DNA of 64,000 bases from an uncultured Alphaproteobacteria bacterium (GTDB lineage Bacteria > Pseudomonadota > Alphaproteobacteria > HIMB59 > GCA-002718135). The notes beneath the pieces were generated by a model. That model was not told the origin of the DNA, ran no database searches, and saw nothing but the letters and a program-made list of their open reading frames with translations. The translations under genes were made by a program, and so were the position numbers. Location: contig CABXWB010000002.1 in NCBI GenBank assembly GCA_902515745.1, positions 70,515 through 134,514 on the forward strand, given 5' to 3'. Every line of letters starts with the position of its first letter. Positions within the stretch are counted from its first letter, which is position 1. Positions 45,300 to 53,509 of this stretch are shown piece by piece.

Positions 45300-46156
45300 T
45301 ATCTCAGCTGTATACCTCTTAATCTTTCAGATCTTCTTCTAAGTATCTCCATCAAAACTAAAATTATAACTGAACCAGCAATTAAACATGTTGCAACAGA
45401 GAGTATTGTTGGGCTTAATTGCTCTCTCAGACCTGTCCACATTTGTATAGGTACAGTGGTTTGATCTGGACCAGCTAAAAATAATACAACAACAACTTCA
45501 TCAAAAGAAGTAACAAATGCAAATAATGCTCCTGACACTACACCTGGTGTTATTAATGGTAATATAACTTTAAAGAAAGTATTCATTGGTGAACTGCCTA
45601 AACTAGAAGCTGCTCTTGTCAAACTATGATCAAAACTACTTAAAGTAGCTGTAACTGTAATGACAACAAAAGGTGTGCCTAAAATAATATGAGCAATAAT
45701 TATACCGAGCATTGAGGAAGACAAACCTATTTTTGCCAAAAAGAAAAAAAGTGCTGAACCAGATATTATTAATGGTACAACCATTGGCGAAATTAATATG
45801 CTCATTATCAGTGCTTTGTAAGGCATAAACTTTGAGCTTAAACCTAAGGCAGCTAAAGTTCCTAGAGTTGTAGCTCCTATTGTAGCGAAAATACCTATTA
45901 CAAGACTATTTCTAAATGCTAATCCCCACGGATTTTTAGTGCCATAAACCATATCTTCATACCAACGTAGAGAAAATGCCTCAGGTTTTAAGGCTAACAT
46001 ATCATCTGAAAAATGAATGTATTGTTCAGCATTAAAAGATAAAGGAATTATAACAAAAAGTGGTGCTATCAAAAAAAAGAATACCAATCCGCATATGGTG
46101 AGATAAGTGTAGTGCCAAACTTTATATCTAAATTCTGTATGTTTATTTATAGCCAT
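45299..46156 (-). CDS. Polyamine-type ABC transporter permease (PotC/PotI-like)
   Basis: This 285-residue inner-membrane protein has six predicted membrane segments and the EAA loop (TRAASSLGSSPMNTFFKVILP) that couples to the ATPase. The C terminus reads SFDEVVVVLFLAGPDQTTVP, which is typical of PotC/PotI permeases for spermidine, putrescine and other cationic solutes. It pairs with the permease at 46159 (two-base gap). Its stop codon overlaps the start of the DadA-like gene. Confidence 0.9.
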   Translation of the reverse strand: MAINKHTEFRYKVWHYTYLTICGLVFFFLIAPLFVIIPLSFNAEQYIHFSDDMLALKPEAFSLRWYEDMVYGTKNPWGLAFRNSLVIGIFATIGATTLGTLAALGLSSKFMPYKALIMSILISPMVVPLIISGSALFFFLAKIGLSSSMLGIIIAHIILGTPFVVITVTATLSSFDHSLTRAASSLGSSPMNTFFKVILPLITPGVVSGALFAFVTSFDEVVVVLFLAGPDQTTVPIQMWTGLREQLSPTILSVATCLIAGSVIILVLMEILRRRSERLRGIQLR

Positions 46157-46158
46157 AT

Positions 46159-47400
46159 TTATCCCAGCTTAATATTATCTATTCCTAAAATTTTATTATA
46201 AAGCCAATAAAGAACTAAAACAGAAACTAAAAGCATAGCACCCATTGCAGATGCCATTGACCAATCTAATGATTCTTTCATATGATAAGCAATACGATTA
46301 CTAATAAGGGTTCCGCTAGCTCCTCCGACAAGAGCTGGTGTAATATAATAACCTATTGCAAGTATAAAAACTAATAATGAACCAGCACCTATTCCTGGGT
46401 ACGTCAAAGGAAAATATATTTTTCTGAATGAATGAAAGGGTGTTCCTCCAAGTGAACTTCCTGCTCGCATTAACGATGGTGGAATTGTCTTCATTACACT
46501 GTAAAGAGGTAATACCATGAACGGCAATAAAATTTGTGTCATTGCAACAAATGTACCTGTCATATTGTACATTAACTCGAGACGAGATTTATCTCCCACT
46601 ATTTTAAAATAAACCAGTATATCATTTAGCACTCCCTGCTGTTGTAATAAAATCATCCAACTTGAAGTTCTTACTAGTAATGATGTCCAAAACGGTAAAA
46701 GTACACAGATCAAAAGTAAATTTGAGTACCTAAGAGGTAAAGTAGATAATAAATGAGCAATTGGATAGGCCAATAACAAACAACAAATTGTTACACCTAA
46801 TGCTACATAAAATGTTCTATACCATAGAGTGCGATGTATTCTCCTTTTTTCAGGTTTCTGAATGATTTCTCCACTGTAATTTTTCTCAAGATCGACAGAT
46901 CCTAAATATTTATCAATAGTGTATTTTGGCATAGCTACTTTCATAGCTTGCCAATATTCGATATCTCCCCATTTTTTATTTAAATCAATAAATTGATCCT
47001 TATAATTTTCATCTTCAAAGTTTTTTAATTTTCTTCTAGTTTTGTTTATTAAACTTTTAAAACCATTTTTTGCATAATTTAGTCTTGTTGATACTTTACC
47101 TGAAAGTTTTTGTTTATGTGCTTCATTTAAATCAAGATAAAATGTTTTGTAAATATCTTCAGAAGGCATTTCGTTACCTTCCCAATTTGAAAGAGCTATT
47201 GCAGTTTGAGGTAATAGATCTGAAATTAATCTGTTATCAACACTTCTAGTTAATAAATTTAGTATAGGCCAAACATAAGCAACAATCAAAAATAAAAGTA
47301 AGGGTAATACTAATAAAAAAGCTCTGAATTTATTTTTTTGTTCAACTCTTTTTAGGCTTTTTTCAAGAGGTAAGCCTTCCGTTGTTAAAATTTTTGACAT
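46159..47400 (-). CDS. Polyamine-type ABC transporter permease (PotB/PotH-like) with a large first loop
   Basis: This 413-residue protein has six membrane segments with the EAA-like loop MRAGSSLGGTPFHSFRKIYFP. Compared with E. coli PotB (about 275-285 residues) it carries roughly 120 extra residues between membrane segments 1 and 2, charged and probably periplasmic. Similar long PotB forms are common in alphaproteobacteria. It forms the channel with the PotC-like protein. The hairpin at 47415-47440 lies just upstream, between it and the binding-protein gene. Confidence 0.9.
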   Translation of the reverse strand: MSKILTTEGLPLEKSLKRVEQKNKFRAFLLVLPLLLFLIVAYVWPILNLLTRSVDNRLISDLLPQTAIALSNWEGNEMPSEDIYKTFYLDLNEAHKQKLSGKVSTRLNYAKNGFKSLINKTRRKLKNFEDENYKDQFIDLNKKWGDIEYWQAMKVAMPKYTIDKYLGSVDLEKNYSGEIIQKPEKRRIHRTLWYRTFYVALGVTICCLLLAYPIAHLLSTLPLRYSNLLLICVLLPFWTSLLVRTSSWMILLQQQGVLNDILVYFKIVGDKSRLELMYNMTGTFVAMTQILLPFMVLPLYSVMKTIPPSLMRAGSSLGGTPFHSFRKIYFPLTYPGIGAGSLLVFILAIGYYITPALVGGASGTLISNRIAYHMKESLDWSMASAMGAMLLVSVLVLYWLYNKILGIDNIKLG

Positions 47401-47414
47401 TTAATTATAAAATC

Positions 47415-47440
47415 AAGGGCAAGTATAACAACTTGCCCTT
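47415..47440 (-). terminator. Hairpin between the PotD-like binding protein and the permease genes
   Basis: A perfect 10-bp stem (47415-47424 with 47431-47440, six-base loop) begins 15 bases after the binding-protein stop. On the minus strand it is followed by GATTTTAT, a short T-run. It should partly terminate transcription or protect the upstream message, raising binding-protein yield over the permeases. Confidence 0.7.
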
Positions 47441-47455
47441 AAAAAATATATGATA

Positions 47456-48565
47456 TTATAGTGAAGATTTGAAAGCTTCCCAAGCTTCTCCAAGCTCGAC
47501 TTCATTATCAGCCCAATACTCAGCATTCATTAAAATATAGTTCTTAGTATTGTCTGGAGCTGTAGGCATTTGCGGTAACATTTCTGTAGTACCATCTTTA
47601 TACCAAGGCTCATTAGCTGCAATAATATCTAATGAAGAAATTCTGAATGGTGCGTAAGCAATATACTTTGCACTTCCAGCTAGACCTTCAGTACTTGTGA
47701 AATAAGCCAATGCTTCCATTGCTTCTTCAGGGTTAGGACCGTTAGCAACTAGACCAAAATATTCATAATCTAATACCTGACCATCCCAAACTTGTTCAAT
47801 AGTAGTACCTTCGCCTACAATTGCATTAAAGAAACGTCCATTCCAACCAGTAGACATTACAACTTCACCTGAAGCTAAAAATTCTGGTGGCTGAGCACCA
47901 GCACTCCAGAAAATACATCCACCACTTGGGTCATTACATAGAGCTTCAAATTTTCCAATTGCTCTGTCTAAAGCACCAGTTTGGTTTTCTAAAACATCAT
48001 AAACAGCTCCAGCGCTAACACCATCAGCAACTAAAGCTATTTCTAAGTTTGACATAGCTCCAGTGTAAATTGATCTTTTGCCAGGGAATTTTTCAGTGTC
48101 AAAGAAATCACCAATTGTGCTTGGCATTGAATCAGCACCTGGAAATGCATTTGGATTGTAAGCATAGTTCCAAGAGTAAAGAATATTTCCTACCGCACAA
48201 TCACTTGGCATAGGAGCAAAGAAATCTTTACTTGCAGGTGTTCCATCAGGAGCTGCAGGGAAATCTTTGTCAAAATCGAATTCAACAAGTAATCCTTCAT
48301 CACATCCTATAATAGTATCTTTCGCAAATAAATCTACGATATCATAAGTGATATTTCCAGCGTCAGCTTGAGCTTTAACTTCACTTAGGCCTCCAGAATA
48401 ATCAATCCAATTTAGTTTGATACCCGTTTTAGCTGTAAAAGGATCACCATAACCTAATTTTTGACTTTCAGTATAAGCTCCACCCCAAGATACAACGTTC
48501 ACTTCCGCTGTTGCAAAAGGAGCAAAGAATACAGAAACCAATGCCGTTATAAGCATTTTTTTCAT
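47456..48565 (-). CDS. Polyamine-type periplasmic binding protein (PotD/PotF-like)
   Basis: This protein of about 369 residues begins MKKMLITALVSVFFAPFATAE, a clear signal peptide cleaved near residue 20. I choose the ATG at 48565 because GGAGG (48574-48570) stands before it; a longer frame from 48631 would bury the signal. WGGAYTES, YDIVDLFAKD, GNILYSWNY and VVMSTGWNGRF are PotD/PotF-family features. It captures a cationic amine for the PotBC permease. Codon use is less AT-biased than in its orphan paralog at 41490, suggesting high expression. The gene order ATPase, binding protein, permeases is that of polyamine operons. Confidence 0.9.
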   Translation of the reverse strand: MKKMLITALVSVFFAPFATAEVNVVSWGGAYTESQKLGYGDPFTAKTGIKLNWIDYSGGLSEVKAQADAGNITYDIVDLFAKDTIIGCDEGLLVEFDFDKDFPAAPDGTPASKDFFAPMPSDCAVGNILYSWNYAYNPNAFPGADSMPSTIGDFFDTEKFPGKRSIYTGAMSNLEIALVADGVSAGAVYDVLENQTGALDRAIGKFEALCNDPSGGCIFWSAGAQPPEFLASGEVVMSTGWNGRFFNAIVGEGTTIEQVWDGQVLDYEYFGLVANGPNPEEAMEALAYFTSTEGLAGSAKYIAYAPFRISSLDIIAANEPWYKDGTTEMLPQMPTAPDNTKNYILMNAEYWADNEVELGEAWEAFKSSL

Positions 48566-48669
48566 AAGTCCTCCATATTGTTTATTAATTAATAAATATT
48601 CTCCAAATAACATGATGAGGTCTCTATGCAAATTAAAAAAAGAAAAATATGATGAAAAAACCGTTATTT

Positions 48670-49779
48670 TCAGGAGTTTTTTTTATTACCTATAAAATCA
48701 AGAGCTCTACAATCCTGAGAATCCCATCCGAGAAGCACTTCTGATCCATTTTCAAAAGAAAATATATTTGAGGCATTTGGCACTTTTAATATGAAATCAT
48801 TTTGATCCAACAAGTTAACCCTAAGTCTGGTATGATCACCATGATAAATAACTTCTTCAATTTTTGCTTTAAATTTGTTTGGTATTTCAGCTGAAGGATT
48901 TATTAATATTCTCTCTGGTCTAAGAGACATACTAGTGGTATCACCAACATTATTTGAAATTACTGGATTTGCATGAATAATCTCATCATTATCAGTTTTT
49001 ACTTTGCATTGTTTTGAATCACTTTCAACAATTATCCCATTAATAATATTATTTTCACCAATAAATCTTGCTACAAAAGAATTTGTAGGCCTTTCATAAA
49101 GTTCATTAGGACTTGATAATTGCTGAATAAATCCATCATTAAATACTGCTATCCTATTAGACATTGTTAATGCTTCACCTTGATCATGAGTTACATATAC
49201 AACAGTAACACCTAGTGTTTCGTGTATATGTTTTAATTCATACTGCATACTTTCTCTTAGATTTTTATCAAGAGCACCTAACGGCTCATCCATTAAAACT
49301 AATTTTGGTTCAAAAACTAAAGCTCTAGCAACAGCTACTCTTTGCTGTTGACCTCCAGAAAGTTGACTTGGCATCCTATTTTCAAAACCTGTAAGTGAAA
49401 CCATACTAATTGCTTTATTAATTTTATTTTCAATTTCATCATTTGAAATTTTTCTAACTTTTAATGGAAATGCAAGATTTTCGTAGACTGTCATATGTGG
49501 GAATAATGCGTAGTTTTGAAAGACCATGCCGATTCCTCTTTTATGTGGGGTGATACTACTTATAGGTTTTTTATCTAAATATATTTCTCCACTTGTAGGA
49601 TTTTCAAAACCTGCCAACATCATTAAAGTAGTTGTTTTTCCTGAGCCTGAAGGTCCTAGTAAAGTTAAAAATTCACCTTCGGCAATATCTAGATTTAAAT
49701 TTTTAACAACAAGCTCTCTACCATCATAGCTCTTATCAATTTTTTCAAATCGGACAAATATATTTGAAGATTGTTTCAT
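48670..49779 (-). CDS. potA: Polyamine-type ABC transporter ATPase (PotA/PotG-like)
   Basis: This 369-residue protein has Walker A GPSGSGKTT (42-50), VFQNYALFPHMTVYEN, signature LSGGQQQRVAVARA, Walker B LVLMDEPLGALD and switch His in VTHDQGEALTMS. The C-terminal TOBE domain begins near SLRPERILI. These features fit PotA/PotG. It drives uptake through the PotBC-like permeases. No Shine-Dalgarno sequence is visible before the ATG; instead a nested inverted repeat lies 24-92 bases upstream and may control translation. Confidence 0.9.
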   Translation of the reverse strand: MKQSSNIFVRFEKIDKSYDGRELVVKNLNLDIAEGEFLTLLGPSGSGKTTTLMMLAGFENPTSGEIYLDKKPISSITPHKRGIGMVFQNYALFPHMTVYENLAFPLKVRKISNDEIENKINKAISMVSLTGFENRMPSQLSGGQQQRVAVARALVFEPKLVLMDEPLGALDKNLRESMQYELKHIHETLGVTVVYVTHDQGEALTMSNRIAVFNDGFIQQLSSPNELYERPTNSFVARFIGENNIINGIIVESDSKQCKVKTDNDEIIHANPVISNNVGDTTSMSLRPERILINPSAEIPNKFKAKIEEVIYHGDHTRLRVNLLDQNDFILKVPNASNIFSFENGSEVLLGWDSQDCRALDFIGNKKNS

Positions 49780-49802
49780 AGAATATTATATAAATTTGAA
49801 TT

Positions 49803-49871
49803 AAAGGTGGTTAAAGCAATAGTCAAAAACTTATTTTATAAATTGTATAATTTTGACGTATTACCACCTTT
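49803..49871 (-). promoter_or_regulatory. Nested inverted repeats before potA: candidate structured leader
   Basis: Outer arms of 9 bases (49803-49811 AAAGGTGGT, 49863-49871 ACCACCTTT) enclose arms of 7 bases (49822-49828 GTCAAAA, 49851-49857 TTTTGAC), which enclose a 5-bp stem (49836-49840 with 49846-49850). The element ends 24 bases before the potA start on the minus strand. I do not recognise it as a known riboswitch class. It may be a structured leader RNA or paired operator sites. Confidence 0.5.
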
Positions 49872-49930
49872 TACAAAGCTATTTTTTAATAATTTTATAA
49901 AATTTTAAATAATAAGGCTTATAATTAATT

Positions 49931-51085
49931 TTATATTAATTGTTGTTCTACTAACTCAGACCAATAAGATGAGCCAATTACTAACAATTCATCATTAAAA
50001 TCATAATTGTCAGCATGTAAAGGTCTTGAATGTTGTTCTGATATACCATTACCCATTAAAATAAAACATCCTGGTTTTTCACTTGTCATCATTGAAAAAT
50101 CTTCAGAAAAAAGACGTGGTTCAATATCTCCGTTACATTTATCATTGCCAAGTAATGAAATCGCAGCTTTGGTTGCTGCATCAGCTTGAATTTTTGAATT
50201 GAAAGTTACTGGACAGACTGTTTCATATTTAACACTTCCATTAACTCCGTGTGCATTACAGACTCCTTCAACAATTTGTAATATCTTAGAGGCAATTTTC
50301 TCATTTGTTTCTTTTGATAAAGCTCTAGCATCACCCTTCATTATAACATTACCTGGCAAAACATTTTTTTTACCATCAGTTATAAATTCAGTGATAGAAA
50401 CTATACCATTGTCTGCTGGATTTAATTTCCTAGAGACTATCGATTGAAGTGCTACAGCTATTTGGGAACCAACAGTTATTGCATCAACGCCCATATGAGG
50501 TAATGCAGCGTGCCCACCTTTGGCCTTTATTTCAATTTCAAATAAATTTTCACTTGCTGTAATAGGTCCTTTTCTTGTACCAAATGTTCCAATCTCCATA
50601 TTAGGAATATTGTGCATAGCGTAAACTTCATCAATTTTAAATTTATCAAACAAACCTTCATCTATCATTGTTCTTGCGCCAAAAGTATTTTCTTCATCAG
50701 GTTGAAAAATAAAATATACTGTTCCATTAAAGTTACCTTTTTCAGATAAATATTTTGCTGCACCTAATAACATTGTAGTGTGACCGTCATGTCCACATGC
50801 ATGCATTCTGTTATCAAACTTTGACTTATAACTAAAATTATTAGTTTCATGTATAGGAAGAGCATCCATGTCAGCTCTTATACCTATTGATTTTGAGCTA
50901 TTTCCTTTTTTTAAAATTCCAACTACTCCAGTTCTGGCAATACCAGAATGAACTTCTATGCCAAACTCTTTTAGAAGTGTTGACACTTTTACTGCAGCAT
51001 ACTCTTCTTCAAAACCTAATTGTGGGTGCATATGAAGATCATGACGCCATTCTACTAATTGGTTATGTAATGACTGAGTTTTCAT
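49931..51085 (-). CDS. M20-family amidohydrolase (hippurate hydrolase / N-acyl-amino-acid deacylase type)
   Basis: This 384-residue metallopeptidase-fold enzyme has GIRADMDALPI and HACGHDGHTTML (Cys97, His99, His102), the metal-binding core of the M20D amidohydrolases, then PDEENTFGA with the catalytic Glu and a dimerisation domain. It removes an acyl group from an amino acid. M20 proteins are known in some ectoine-degradation clusters as N-acetyl-diaminobutyrate deacetylases, and the upstream EutABC genes make that a possibility. It follows the PLP enzyme by three bases, at the end of the AGAT-eutABC run. Confidence 0.87.
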   Translation of the reverse strand: MKTQSLHNQLVEWRHDLHMHPQLGFEEEYAAVKVSTLLKEFGIEVHSGIARTGVVGILKKGNSSKSIGIRADMDALPIHETNNFSYKSKFDNRMHACGHDGHTTMLLGAAKYLSEKGNFNGTVYFIFQPDEENTFGARTMIDEGLFDKFKIDEVYAMHNIPNMEIGTFGTRKGPITASENLFEIEIKAKGGHAALPHMGVDAITVGSQIAVALQSIVSRKLNPADNGIVSITEFITDGKKNVLPGNVIMKGDARALSKETNEKIASKILQIVEGVCNAHGVNGSVKYETVCPVTFNSKIQADAATKAAISLLGNDKCNGDIEPRLFSEDFSMMTSEKPGCFILMGNGISEQHSRPLHADNYDFNDELLVIGSSYWSELVEQQLI

Positions 51086-51088
51086 AGC

Positions 51089-52531
51089 TTACATATTATT
51101 AAATTCTTTAATCTTATTATCTAGAGAAAGGATATAACTATAATGCGAATTCCAAAATTTTTGATCTTTTCTTTTTTCAAATTCTTCAAGACTTACACCT
51201 TGTTGCTCTACCCAAGTAAAGTAACCTAAATCAAATATTCTTTTCTTGTCCATGTAAGAAAGTTCAAGCATATTATCAGTGGATATTCCTAATAAATATT
51301 GTCCAAATAATTCAGCACAAACTATTTCATCATAATTATTTTTAAAATCAGCAATGGTCTTGTTTAACTCTGACATATATAAATCTGCACCATCGGTAGC
51401 AACCGTTATAATTGCGTCATCACTATTTAAATCCATATATTTAGCTAGTTTTATTGATGCCAATATATTTGCTATTGCTGAAAAGCCAAATTCAGGAAGA
51501 CGAGAAACAAAATCAGGGTCAAAATTTTTTTTTTCAATTAAAAATTTTTTTCCTATTTCAGTATTAAAAATCATATTTAGATTACTGGTAGCTTGATCAG
51601 AAATATCGACAACAAAGTCTGTATTCATTACATTATGAATAAGGGGAACATGTTTATCGCCAATTCCTTGTATATTATGTTCACCATAACCTCCATGAAG
51701 CAATGTTGGGCATTCCAAAGCTTCAACAACTGCAATCTTAATCTGTAATTTATCTTTAAGATAATCTCCTGCTGCTAGAGTACCACTTGATCCTGAAGCA
51801 CTTACGTAAAATCTAGGAACTAAATTACTATTACCTTTAACTTTAAGAAATGATTTTTCAAACGATGGACCAGTTACAGAACGATGAATACCGTAATTAT
51901 AATACTCATCAAATTGATTTATTATATCATTTTTATTATCTTTTTTTAATTCATTGCAAGCATCATAGATTTCTTTAACATTACTTTCTGTACCTTTTGT
52001 TTTTATGATATTTTTTTTATCTTCAACCCAATTATTCAGCCACTCAAATCTCTCATTACTCATCCCTTCAGGAAGTATTGCAATACTATTAAGTCCCATT
52101 ATACGAGATATTGCCACTCCGCCCCTGCAATAATTTCCAGTTGAAGGCCAGACTGCTTTATGTTCTTCATAATCAAAAGTACCATTCAGTATTCTTGGAA
52201 GTAAACAACCATAAGCTGCCAAAACTTTATGAGCTGTTATTAAGGGAAAATATCTTCCCATATTTACAATAATCTTTGCCTTAACGCCTGTAAATTCTGT
52301 TGGAAGAACAATATATTCAGGCTCATTTCCAAAACCTGATTGATCTCTTTTATTAAACCAATGAACTCTAAAGAGGTTAAGCGGATTGATGTCATTATTA
52401 TTTATATTTTTTAGAGAATTTTTTATGTCATCATTAATAATTTGAGGATCTTGAAGTTCACTTATACTTGGCAAAACAACTCCTTTTGATTTGAAGTAAT
52501 CAGACGTTTTTTTTATTATTGTTTGACTCAT
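51089..52531 (-). CDS. Fold-type II PLP-dependent enzyme of unassigned function
   Basis: This 480-residue protein resembles the tryptophan-synthase-beta/cysteine-synthase fold. Lys102 in ITAHKVLAAYG is the probable PLP-binding lysine, STGNYCRGGVA (130-140) fits the phosphate and asparagine loop, and YVSASGSSGTLAAGDYL and GFSAIANIL are further family segments. It is longer than cysteine synthase (about 310-330 residues) and has an N-terminal extension of about 75 residues. It would catalyse a beta- or gamma-elimination or replacement on an amino acid. It sits three bases from EutC and three bases from the M20 gene; I do not recognise its reaction. Confidence 0.72.
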   Translation of the reverse strand: MSQTIIKKTSDYFKSKGVVLPSISELQDPQIINDDIKNSLKNINNNDINPLNLFRVHWFNKRDQSGFGNEPEYIVLPTEFTGVKAKIIVNMGRYFPLITAHKVLAAYGCLLPRILNGTFDYEEHKAVWPSTGNYCRGGVAISRIMGLNSIAILPEGMSNERFEWLNNWVEDKKNIIKTKGTESNVKEIYDACNELKKDNKNDIINQFDEYYNYGIHRSVTGPSFEKSFLKVKGNSNLVPRFYVSASGSSGTLAAGDYLKDKLQIKIAVVEALECPTLLHGGYGEHNIQGIGDKHVPLIHNVMNTDFVVDISDQATSNLNMIFNTEIGKKFLIEKKNFDPDFVSRLPEFGFSAIANILASIKLAKYMDLNSDDAIITVATDGADLYMSELNKTIADFKNNYDEIVCAELFGQYLLGISTDNMLELSYMDKKRIFDLGYFTWVEQQGVSLEEFEKRKDQKFWNSHYSYILSLDNKIKEFNNM

Positions 52532-52534
52532 AAA

Positions 52535-53509
52535 TTAAATTTTGATGCCTAAATTATTTGTTTTACAAAGATTATAAGCAAATCGTGCTATTGCAGTATC
52601 TTGTACACCAGTTCCTGTCAAATCACATATCGTTATATCTTTTTTATTTTTTCTTCCTAAGCTTGGATTGTTAATAATATCGCCAAGTTCATTAAATTTT
52701 TCTTTGGAAGGAATTATATTTTGTTTTATAGCATGATGTAATTCTCCCAAAGCACTTGTCTGTAATTGATTGTCAGGTACATATTGATCGCAATTTTTTA
52801 ACATATGAGGATCTAATTCATTTTTTTGTTCAGCATCTGATCCCATTGCTGTTATGTGTGTTCCTTTTTTTATCCAATCAAATTCCAAAAGAGGTTTTTT
52901 ACTAGGAGTCGTTGTAACGATTATTTCTGATAAGCTTGCCAATTCCTTGCAAGAAGAAGCTATATGCAATTCTAAATCTAAATTTTTGAAACTTTCTATA
53001 AATTGGTTTGCTTTTGTCTCATCTCTTGTCCAGACTATTATTTTATTTATTTTTCTTACTAACATTATTGCTTGAAGTTGTAATTTGGCTTGAATTCCAG
53101 CACCAATAATACCAACAGAATTAGCACTTTGATTTGATAAATATTTTGTAGCTATTGCTCCTGCTATAGCTGTTCTAGTATCTGTAAGATAACCTTCATC
53201 TAATAAAACAGATTTTACAACTCCAGTCTTTGAATCTAATAAAACCATGAGTCCATTACTAGATGGCAAACCCAGTTTTGGATTATCGAAAAAACCTGAG
53301 GCGATTTTTATTGCAAAACTATCAAGACCCTCAACGTATGCAGCTTTAACATCTGATTCACCATGATATTTTTCAATATCTATTCTCATTATAGGTGGCA
53401 TCATTACCAAACCTTTTGATAAACTTTTAAATGCTTCCTCTATTATTGGTATGAGATTTTTATTCAAATCTACATGTTGAATAATATCATTTTTATTAAG
53501 GATGAGCAT
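52535..53509 (-). CDS. eutC: Ornithine cyclodeaminase family protein, EutC-like
   Basis: This 324-residue member of the ornithine cyclodeaminase/mu-crystallin family has the Rossmann motif GIIGAGIQAKLQLQA, DEGYLTDTRTAIAGAIATKYL and the C-terminal DLTGTGVQDTAIA that is typical of EutC from ectoine-utilisation clusters. True ornithine cyclodeaminases convert ornithine to proline and ammonia with bound NAD. It overlaps the EutB-like gene by 14 bases. With an amidinotransferase (an ornithine-releasing enzyme) at the head of the operon, either an ornithine-to-proline step or a hydroxyectoine step could be its job. Confidence 0.82.
   Translation of the reverse strand: MLILNKNDIIQHVDLNKNLIPIIEEAFKSLSKGLVMMPPIMRIDIEKYHGESDVKAAYVEGLDSFAIKIASGFFDNPKLGLPSSNGLMVLLDSKTGVVKSVLLDEGYLTDTRTAIAGAIATKYLSNQSANSVGIIGAGIQAKLQLQAIMLVRKINKIIVWTRDETKANQFIESFKNLDLELHIASSCKELASLSEIIVTTTPSKKPLLEFDWIKKGTHITAMGSDAEQKNELDPHMLKNCDQYVPDNQLQTSALGELHHAIKQNIIPSKEKFNELGDIINNPSLGRKNKKDITICDLTGTGVQDTAIARFAYNLCKTNNLGIKI

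Noticed and set aside
48566-48631. Longer PotD-like frame from 48631
   Set aside because: It would place 22 residues before a textbook signal peptide; GGAGG stands before the ATG at 48565.
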